From Hydrogenothermaceae bacterium (GTDB taxonomy: Bacteria > Aquificota > Aquificia > Aquificales > Hydrogenothermaceae), in assembly GCA_026985705.1 (NCBI GenBank), contig JALSPY010000122.1, positions 1 to 11,946 on the forward strand: a DNA stretch of 11,946 nucleotides. Reading direction: 5' to 3'. The translations under genes and the position numbers were made by a program. The notes under the pieces are model-generated. The model made no database searches and had not been told where the DNA came from. It saw nothing but the letters and a program-made list of their open reading frames with translations. Below are positions 7,392-11,946 of the stretch, piece after piece (the first letter of the stretch is position 1; every line of letters starts with the position of its first letter).

Positions 7392-8462
7392 TTACCGTTT
7401 ATTTTCCAGCACAGATAGGGGATTAACAGGATATGTATTTTTTCTTACTTCAAAGTATATTCCACAATCTTTATTATCTAACTTTCCTACTGTTCCTATA
7501 TTTTGTCCTTTTTTAACTCTTTGACCTTCTTTAACTAAAATTTTACCTACATGTCCATAAACAGTGTTGTATCTATTAGGATGTCTAATAATTATCAAAT
7601 TTCCAAATGTTTTTATACTATCCCCTGCATATATAACCTTTCCGTCTTCAGAAGCAACAATTTTCTCATCACAATCCGATTTTATATCTAATCCTACATG
7701 TCTTTCTTCCTCTGTATTTATAAAACCTTTAACCACTTTGCCTTTAACTGGCCATTTAAAGCTTAATTTTCTTTTAGGTTTAAACTCCTCTACAGGCTTA
7801 TATCTTTTGCTATAAACTTTTACCCTTTTAGGAACTTTTAACTTTTGTCCCGGATATATCCTATAAGACTTTTTTAGTCTATTAAGTTTAGCTAATTTTT
7901 TTACAGTAGTTCCAAATTTATGAGCAATTTTTGCTAAACTATCTCCCCTTTTAACTCTATAATAAGTTATTACAGTCTTATATCTGTATTTTTTTCCTGT
8001 ATGTATATATTTTTTTCTTTTTCTTTTTTTCTTTTTAAGCTTTGCAGAGCTCTTTATAGGTTTTATACATAATTTTTGACCTATATATATTCTATTTCCT
8101 TTTAAATTATTCCATCTTTTTAAATCTCTAGCAGAAACTTTAAGCTTTTTAGCTAATATAGATAGAACATCTCCTCTCCTTACAGTATAAACATACTCAC
8201 AACTTCTTCCTGTTTTCCTTTTAATTTTCTTTTTTCTTTTTTTACTTTTCACAGGAATGTGTAATTTTTGTCCTACCCTTAATCTCTTAGGATTTTTAAT
8301 ATTGTTAACTTTTAAGAGAGTTTTAACAGATATTCTAAATTTTTTTGCTATCTTCTCAGGATTATCTCCCGGTTTAACTGTATATGTTAATGCAGATACA
8401 TTCTGAATTATAAGACTGAATATTAGAAAAACAAGAAGAAAAACTTTAATATTCAATTTCAA
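7392..8462 (-). CDS. secreted triple-LysM protein with degenerate M23 peptidase domain (NlpD-like)
   Basis: This is probably a periplasmic peptidoglycan-binding protein that activates cell-wall amidases, like NlpD/EnvC, rather than cutting murein itself. Counting from the TTG at 8462, residues 1-24 form a signal peptide ending VSA. LysM repeats lie at about 26-70, 91-134 and 167-212, separated by very Lys/Arg-rich linkers. An M23/LytM domain covers about 236-352. It keeps H255 and D259 (HVGLD) and H304 (YGH), but the terminal HxH is replaced by G334-I-Y336, removing a catalytic His and a zinc ligand. Cysteines 88/132 bracket LysM2 and 264/333 lie in the M23 domain. The TTG is preferred over an ATG at 8498 because AAGGAGGG at 8473-8480 lies 11 bases upstream and gives a proper signal peptide; the ATG has no ribosome site. 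The start overlaps the acylphosphatase end by 17 bp. No lipobox is seen, unlike E. coli NlpD. Confidence 0.9.
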   Translation of the reverse strand: MKLNIKVFLLVFLIFSLIIQNVSALTYTVKPGDNPEKIAKKFRISVKTLLKVNNIKNPKRLRVGQKLHIPVKSKKRKKKIKRKTGRSCEYVYTVRRGDVLSILAKKLKVSARDLKRWNNLKGNRIYIGQKLCIKPIKSSAKLKKKKRKRKKYIHTGKKYRYKTVITYYRVKRGDSLAKIAHKFGTTVKKLAKLNRLKKSYRIYPGQKLKVPKRVKVYSKRYKPVEEFKPKRKLSFKWPVKGKVVKGFINTEEERHVGLDIKSDCDEKIVASEDGKVIYAGDSIKTFGNLIIIRHPNRYNTVYGHVGKILVKEGQRVKKGQNIGTVGKLDNKDCGIYFEVRKNTYPVNPLSVLENKR

Positions 8463-8715
8463 ATTTATCAAACCCTCCTTCTTTATTTCTGAATTCATAA
8501 GCCATATGAGTTATTTCAGCTAAAGGAGGTCCTTTCTCTATAGCTTCTAAAAATTTTCTTAGTAGCTCTTCATCTCCCTCAGCAACAACCTCAACAGTTC
8601 CATCAGGCAAATTTCTAACAAATCCCTTAACTCCCATCTTGTCTGCTATATCCTTTACAAATTTTCTAAATCCTACCCCTTGAACAGTTCCAGCAAAAAT
8701 AACATTTAATAACAT
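8446..8715 (-). CDS. acyP: acylphosphatase
   Basis: This small cytoplasmic enzyme hydrolyses acyl phosphates such as 1,3-bisphosphoglycerate and carbamoyl phosphate. Small, stable versions are common in thermophiles. From the ATG at 8715 it is 89 residues, the usual size. The signature GTVQGVGFRKFV is at 9-20, with the phosphate-binding arginine R17, and GFVRNLPDGTVEVVAEG is at 31-47, with the catalytic N35. The reading frame stays open up to a TTG at 8790, but the extra 25 residues do not belong to the family and would start within the promoter. The ATG has GAGGTAA (GAGG at 8727-8730) about 11 bases upstream. It is the first gene of the - strand run and overlaps the next gene's start. No link between its reaction and the downstream envelope genes is apparent. 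Confidence 0.95.
   Translation of the reverse strand: MLLNVIFAGTVQGVGFRKFVKDIADKMGVKGFVRNLPDGTVEVVAEGDEELLRKFLEAIEKGPPLAEITHMAYEFRNKEGGFDKFEIEY
8473..8480 (-). promoter_or_regulatory. ribosome binding site deciding the LysM/M23 gene start
   Basis: AAGGAGGG is read on the - strand inside the end of the acylphosphatase gene. It is 11 bases from the TTG at 8462. Spacings of 9-11 bases after GAGG also occur at ftsH, leuC, the endonuclease and the acylphosphatase here, so this distance is normal for this genome. Confidence 0.7.
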
Positions 8716-8761
8716 ACTGAACTTTACCTCTAATACTCTTAATTCTTTTAAAATAAAATTT

Positions 8762-8790
8762 ATTATCTTATATAAAAATTTAACTATCAA
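8762..8790 (-). promoter_or_regulatory. candidate sigma-70 promoter of the acyP-to-methyltransferase run
   Basis: On the - strand TTGATA (8790-8785) is separated by exactly 17 bases from GATAAT (8767-8762). These match 5 of 6 positions of each consensus. Transcription would begin near 8755 and give a leader of about 40 bases before the acylphosphatase ATG. The region is AT-rich, so chance matches are possible, but position and spacing are good, and it is the only intergenic space upstream of the seven - strand genes. Confidence 0.5.
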
Positions 8791-8817
8791 CAGGAAAAAT
8801 CCTCAGGTATTCACTCT

Positions 8818-9084
8818 ATGACGAAGAAACTTCATTTAAATCTACTAAATAAAATACCAGATAGTTCAATGTATGAGATAGATAGATATAAAGTATATGA
8901 ATTTTTAGATATTAATAAACATAATGTAAAGAAATTTGAAAAGACAAAAAGAAATGAGGGATTACATTCATTTTTAAGAAATAAAATAGTAAGTTTAAGG
9001 AGAGAAACTAAAGGATATAACAAAGGTATAAAAAGTTTAAGAAAATACTTATTTTTAATTTTTGTTTTTTGGGGTTTAATATGA
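8818..9084 (+). CDS. small basic protein of unknown function with C-terminal hydrophobic end
   Basis: I do not recognise this gene. It encodes 88 residues, rich in Lys, Arg, Asn and Leu, and diverges from the acylphosphatase gene. The first 75 residues are hydrophilic and basic. Residues 77-88 (YLFLIFVFWGLI) are strongly hydrophobic but stop short of a normal membrane helix. The stop TGA overlaps an ATG (ATGA, 9081-9084) that opens a 17-codon frame ending at 9134 and beginning MIFTYKTEY. Joined by a -1 shift, the two would give a full-length membrane segment of about 17 residues followed by a short tail. The gene may thus be a frameshifted or decayed bitopic membrane protein. The start ATG has only a weak CAGG ribosome site. 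An open frame this long is unlikely by chance in DNA this AT-rich, but coding is not proved. Confidence 0.5.
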   Translation: MTKKLHLNLLNKIPDSSMYEIDRYKVYEFLDINKHNVKKFEKTKRNEGLHSFLRNKIVSLRRETKGYNKGIKSLRKYLFLIFVFWGLI

Positions 9085-9124
9085 TTTTCACCTATAAAAC
9101 TGAATACCCTATGGAACAGGAAAA

Positions 9125-9153
9125 TTTATATTAAATTTAATTTATGATATAAT
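9125..9153 (+). promoter_or_regulatory. extended -10 promoter upstream of the 219-residue gene
   Basis: TGATATAAT (9145-9153) contains a perfect TATAAT with the TGn extension. A weak -35, TTTATA (9125-9130), lies 17 bases upstream. Transcription would start near 9160 and leave a leader of about 59 bases before the ATG at 9219. Confidence 0.55.
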
Positions 9154-9218
9154 GAACAGGTTGTAATAAATATATTTTGAATGTGATTTAGATTTTATAC
9201 ATAAATAGGGGGAGAATT

Positions 9219-9878
9219 ATGACTAACTCAGGGGCTTTAGAAAATTTAAGAGCCGTCTTAAATTTAAAATCTCTCTTGGAAAATCCACACACTAAACTTT
9301 TAATAGACAAATCTAAAAAAGAGATAATCTTCTCAACAGAAGAATTAAAGAAAAATGTTGAAAGTTTTTTAAAGCATTTAGTAAAAGTAGATAAAGACAT
9401 GATAAAATTAATATTTGAAGGTTGGTCTGTCGTATCAGGGAAATATCCAATATTACCTATAGACTACTGTGGTCTCGTAAGTAAAGATATAACTTTTTTA
9501 TTTAATGATAATTTTGCTGTTATATTAGAAACTCCGGAAAACTTATTAGATTTTCATTCAGAAATAGTTAACAAAGATTTGGAAGACTTAATACTTTTTG
9601 ACTATATAGAAGCTGTAGGAAGAAACGACAAAGCAAAACAATCTATATATAAAGGCTGTTTGACAGAATATGAGGAGGATATTTTAAATAAAATTGTTAT
9701 ATCTGAAGATAAAATTAATGCACTTCTAGTAGATATGCTTTCTATACTAATTCCATTAAAATGGGAGCCACATTTAGGATGGTTTATTTTAGGTAAAGAA
9801 TATTCCCTTGTTTCAACATATGACAAGTGGATTTTACTTGAAACAGAAGGTTTATTAAAGAATTTTATCGTTAAATAA
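9219..9878 (+). CDS. protein of unknown function (219 residues)
   Basis: I do not recognise the family. The product is 219 residues with no signal peptide or clear membrane helix, so it is probably cytoplasmic. The N-terminal third (about 6-66) looks helical and charged. The middle (about 67-115) holds EGWSVVSGKYPILPIDYCGL and a beta-like stretch ITFLFNDNFAVILETP. The C-terminal part has a Trp-rich segment, KWEPHLGWFILGKEYSLV at 181-198, ending near DKWILLETEG. Only two cysteines occur (C84, C147), and no nucleotide-binding or metal-binding motif stands out. Translation is well supported: GGGGGAG at 9208-9214 lies 4 bases before the ATG, and a good extended -10 promoter stands upstream. It seems to be transcribed alone. 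About 200 bp separate it from leuC, with a weak hairpin after its stop. It may be lineage-specific. Confidence 0.85.
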   Translation: MTNSGALENLRAVLNLKSLLENPHTKLLIDKSKKEIIFSTEELKKNVESFLKHLVKVDKDMIKLIFEGWSVVSGKYPILPIDYCGLVSKDITFLFNDNFAVILETPENLLDFHSEIVNKDLEDLILFDYIEAVGRNDKAKQSIYKGCLTEYEEDILNKIVISEDKINALLVDMLSILIPLKWEPHLGWFILGKEYSLVSTYDKWILLETEGLLKNFIVK

Positions 9879-9912
9879 AAAATAAAAACAAAACTATTTC
9901 ACTTTTAATTTT

Positions 9913-9933
9913 AAACTTTTTCTAAAAGAGTTT
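9913..9933 (+). terminator. weak hairpin after the 219-residue gene
   Basis: AAACTTTTT pairs with AAAGAGTTT (one T-G wobble, one C-G pair) around a 3-base loop, 35 bases after the stop at 9878. The T-run behind it is only four bases, so termination here is doubtful. The surrounding 9879-10080 gap is otherwise low-complexity AT-rich sequence. Confidence 0.2.
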
Positions 9934-9988
9934 TCAAAATTCAATTTTAAATCAATTCTATATTTTCTATCATTGGTAATCAGAATTA

Positions 9989-10017
9989 TTTACTATATCT
10001 CTTTATTAATTTATTAT
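9989..10017 (+). promoter_or_regulatory. tentative leuC-hemH promoter
   Basis: TTTACT (9989-9994), 17 bases, then TATTAT (10012-10017). Both hexamers are imperfect, and several similar AT-rich boxes (for example TATAAA at 10015-10020) compete. The position, about 65 bases before the leuC ATG, is reasonable. No leader-peptide attenuator or T-box is visible before leuC. Confidence 0.25.
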
Positions 10018-10080
10018 AAATCATAATAAAATCTACTTACTGTTTTTTTATAAAGAATAACTATATGGAGGTTTTAAACT

Positions 10081-11367
10081 ATGGGAATGACTTTAACTGA
10101 AAAGATATTAGCTGAACATGCAGGAAGGGATTATGTAGAACCGGGAGAGTTAATAACCGTTAAAGTTGATTTAGCAATTGCTAATGATATAACAGCTCCT
10201 TTAGCAATAAAACAATTGGAAAAGTATGGAATAGATAAGGTTTGGGATCCTGAAAAAATAGCACTTGTGATGGACCACTTTTTCCCACCTAAAGATATAC
10301 TTTCAGCCCAACAGATAAAAATATCTAGGGATTGGGCTAAAAAAATGGGGATAAAAAATTATTTTGAAGGACAAGATAGTGGTGTAATGCATACAATTCT
10401 ACCAGAGAAAGGATTTATTGCACCGGGAGACTTAGTAATGGGAGCTGACAGTCATACATGCACATACGGAGCTCTAGGAGCTTTCTCAACTGGAGTTGGC
10501 TCTACAGATATAGCCTATATTTTTGCTACAGGTGAAACTTGGTTAAAAGTTCCAGAGACTATGAAATTCACATTTTATGGAAAAAGACAGAAATGGGTAG
10601 GTGGAAAGGACTTCGTTTTAACTGTGATAGGAAAGATAGGGGTTGATGGAGCTTTATATAGAGCTATGGAGTATCACGGAGAAGCTATAAAGGATTTACC
10701 AATTGAAGAAAGATTAACCATAACAAATATGGCGATAGAAGCAGGTGGAAAAAATGCAATAATGGAAGCAGATGAAAAAGTTTTAGAATGGTTGAAAGAT
10801 AAAACTAAAAAACCTTTAAGAATGATTAAAGCAGACCCAGATGCTAAATACTGTTGTGAGTATGAGTTTGATGCTTCAAAGATAGAGCCAGTTGTAGCAG
10901 CACCAAACTTACCTTCAAATGTAAAACCTGTTTCTGAAGTAGCAGGAACACCAATAAATCAGGTATTTATAGGCTCTTGCACTAACGGAAGAATTACTGA
11001 CTTAAGAATTGCCGCTCAGATATTAAAGGGAAGAAAAGTTCATCCAGATGTTAGATGTATAGTAATCCCTGCATCAGATAGAACTTACAAACAGGCTTTA
11101 AAGGAAGGTTTAATAGATATTTTAGCTGAAGCTGGTTGTTTAATAAGCACATCAACATGTGGACCATGTTTAGGTGGTCATATGGGAATTTTAGCTGAAG
11201 GTGAGGTTTGTGTATCTACATCAAATAGAAACTTTACAGGAAGAATGGGACATCCTAACAGTCAAGTTTATCTTGCAGGACCTGCAGTAGCAGCAGCATC
11301 GGCAGTTTTAGGAAGAATTGCTCATCCTGAAGAAGTAGTTGGGACAAAAGAAGAAGTAGCAGTGTAA
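10081..11367 (+). CDS. leuC: 3-isopropylmalate dehydratase large subunit (LeuC, short archaeal/thermophile type)
   Basis: This is the large subunit of the [4Fe-4S] hydro-lyase that isomerises 2-isopropylmalate to 3-isopropylmalate in leucine synthesis. It works with a small subunit, LeuD, which is not in the window. The aconitase-family cluster ligands are present: C300 in GSCTNG and C360 and C363 in STCGPCLGG. MGADSHTCTYGALG at 120-133 and the GHPNSQVYLAGP stretch near 390-401 are also family hallmarks. At 428 residues it belongs to the shorter LeuC/HacA group, not the roughly 465-residue proteobacterial form. Members of this group can act as homoaconitase or related dehydratases, so the substrate is inferred. 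The start ATG has GGAGG 9 bases upstream. hemH begins 5 bp after the stop, so the two are probably co-transcribed. Confidence 0.92.
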   Translation: MGMTLTEKILAEHAGRDYVEPGELITVKVDLAIANDITAPLAIKQLEKYGIDKVWDPEKIALVMDHFFPPKDILSAQQIKISRDWAKKMGIKNYFEGQDSGVMHTILPEKGFIAPGDLVMGADSHTCTYGALGAFSTGVGSTDIAYIFATGETWLKVPETMKFTFYGKRQKWVGGKDFVLTVIGKIGVDGALYRAMEYHGEAIKDLPIEERLTITNMAIEAGGKNAIMEADEKVLEWLKDKTKKPLRMIKADPDAKYCCEYEFDASKIEPVVAAPNLPSNVKPVSEVAGTPINQVFIGSCTNGRITDLRIAAQILKGRKVHPDVRCIVIPASDRTYKQALKEGLIDILAEAGCLISTSTCGPCLGGHMGILAEGEVCVSTSNRNFTGRMGHPNSQVYLAGPAVAAASAVLGRIAHPEEVVGTKEEVAV

Positions 11368-11372
11368 AGTAT

Positions 11373-11946
11373 ATGGCTAATAAGAAAATTGGAGTTATTT
11401 TGTTAAATATGGGAGGTCCAGATAGTCTGGACGCCGTTCAACCTTTTCTTTATAACCTTTTTTCAGATAATGATATATTTCAAATTCCTAAACTAATCCA
11501 AAAACCAGTGGCAAAACTTATATCAATATTCAGAGCTAAAAAGGTAAGAAAGTATTATGAGCTTATGGGAGGAAAATCTCCACAGAAAGAACAGACTTTT
11601 AAACAGGCTAAAGCTCTACAGGAAAAACTTGGAGATAGATATAAAGTTGTTGTTGCAATGAGATATTGGCATCCATTTACAGAAGAAGCTTTAAAGGAGT
11701 TATTAAAAGAAGATTTAGAAAAGATTATTCTTCTTCCACTTTATCCACAGTTTAGCACAACAACAACGGGCTCATCTTTTAACGAGTTTGATAGAGTTTA
11801 TAAAAAATTTAATCTAAATCTCCCTGTCCAAAAAATCTATTCTTATCATAATCATAAGTTGTATATAGAAGCAATGGTAAAACAGATAAAGGAGCATTTA
11901 CAAAACTACCAGGAATACTATTTTTTATTTTCAGCTCACTCTTTAC
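11373..11946 (+). CDS. hemH: ferrochelatase HemH (5' part, cut by window edge)
   Basis: Ferrochelatase inserts ferrous iron into a porphyrin in the last steps of heme synthesis. The first 191 residues are present, about 60 percent of the usual 310-350. Recognisable segments are GVILLNMGGPDSLDAVQPF at about 7-25, YNLFSDNDIF at 27-36, MRYWHPFTEEAL in the middle, the LPLYPQFSTTTTGSSFNEF stretch, and FSAHSL at the very end, where H189 is the expected metal-inserting histidine. The frame is open to the window edge, so the Glu-containing second half of the active site is not visible. The ATG lies 5 bp after the leuC stop with no clear Shine-Dalgarno of its own, which suggests expression by read-through and coupling from leuC. 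Confidence 0.95.
   Translation, partial: MANKKIGVILLNMGGPDSLDAVQPFLYNLFSDNDIFQIPKLIQKPVAKLISIFRAKKVRKYYELMGGKSPQKEQTFKQAKALQEKLGDRYKVVVAMRYWHPFTEEALKELLKEDLEKIILLPLYPQFSTTTTGSSFNEFDRVYKKFNLNLPVQKIYSYHNHKLYIEAMVKQIKEHLQNYQEYYFLFSAHSL

Noticed and set aside
8716..8790. N-terminal extension of acylphosphatase by 25 codons from a TTG at 8790
   Set aside because: The family begins at the ATG at 8715, which has its own ribosome site. The extension overlaps the candidate -35 and -10 boxes.
8806..9108. An 8-bp inverted repeat (GGTATTCA at 8806-8813, TGAATACC at 9101-9108) around the 88-residue gene, considered as ends of a mobile element
   Set aside because: A match of this length is expected by chance over 300 bases. 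There are no target duplications, and the gene does not resemble a transposase.
8789..9160. Short direct repeats AACAGGAAAA (8789, 9115) and AACAGG (9155), considered as operator sites or a repeat array
   Set aside because: The copies are irregularly spaced and short, and AT-rich DNA produces such matches easily. I could not link them symmetrically to the promoters.
1..11946. CRISPR array, insertion sequence or prophage signals
   Set aside because: No regularly spaced repeats, transposase or integrase motifs, or phage genes were seen on either strand.

Overview
The window is strongly AT-rich, apart from a GC-rich tRNA gene as is usual in thermophiles. The protein set points to a thermophilic, Gram-negative-type bacterium of the Aquificota, most plausibly the Hydrogenothermaceae/Sulfurihydrogenibium side. 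The clues are an FtsH close to what I remember of the Aquifex protein (Walker A of GxPGVGKT type), LptB and KdsC (so a lipopolysaccharide outer membrane), an acylphosphatase, and a short archaeal/thermophile-type LeuC. This placement rests on remembered family features, not on a search.

Left block (19-3389, + strand): a tRNA with anticodon CAU, then tilS, which makes the lysidine of tRNA-Ile(CAU), then ftsH, the membrane AAA+ metalloprotease. The ftsH Shine-Dalgarno overlaps the tilS stop, and both genes may read out of the tRNA region.

Central block (8715 down to 3393, - strand): seven tightly packed genes that look like one transcription unit, driven by a candidate promoter at 8762-8790. 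In order of transcription they are acylphosphatase, a secreted triple-LysM protein with a decayed M23 domain (NlpD-like), an AlaC-type aminotransferase, lptB (LPS export ATPase), kdsC (KDO-8-phosphate phosphatase), a probable restriction endonuclease, and a beta-class DNA methyltransferase. Several joints are overlaps or stop/start contacts. Three of the housekeeping genes concern the envelope. The restriction-modification pair is appended at the 3' end and runs tail-to-tail into ftsH with only 3 bp between stop codons.

Right block (8818-11946, + strand): a small basic protein of unknown function with a C-terminal hydrophobic end (8818-9084), a 219-residue unknown protein behind a good extended -10 promoter, a LeuC-type dehydratase large subunit, and, 5 bp further, the start of ferrochelatase hemH. 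The window edge cuts hemH two codons after its catalytic histidine.

No stretch over 300 bp lacks a gene. The largest gaps are 9879-10080 (AT-rich, holding a weak hairpin and a tentative leuC promoter) and 9085-9218 (promoter and leader of the 219-residue gene). I saw no CRISPR array, insertion sequence, rRNA or replication origin. The least described parts are the restriction-modification pair, the degenerate LysM/M23 protein and the two unknown + strand genes.
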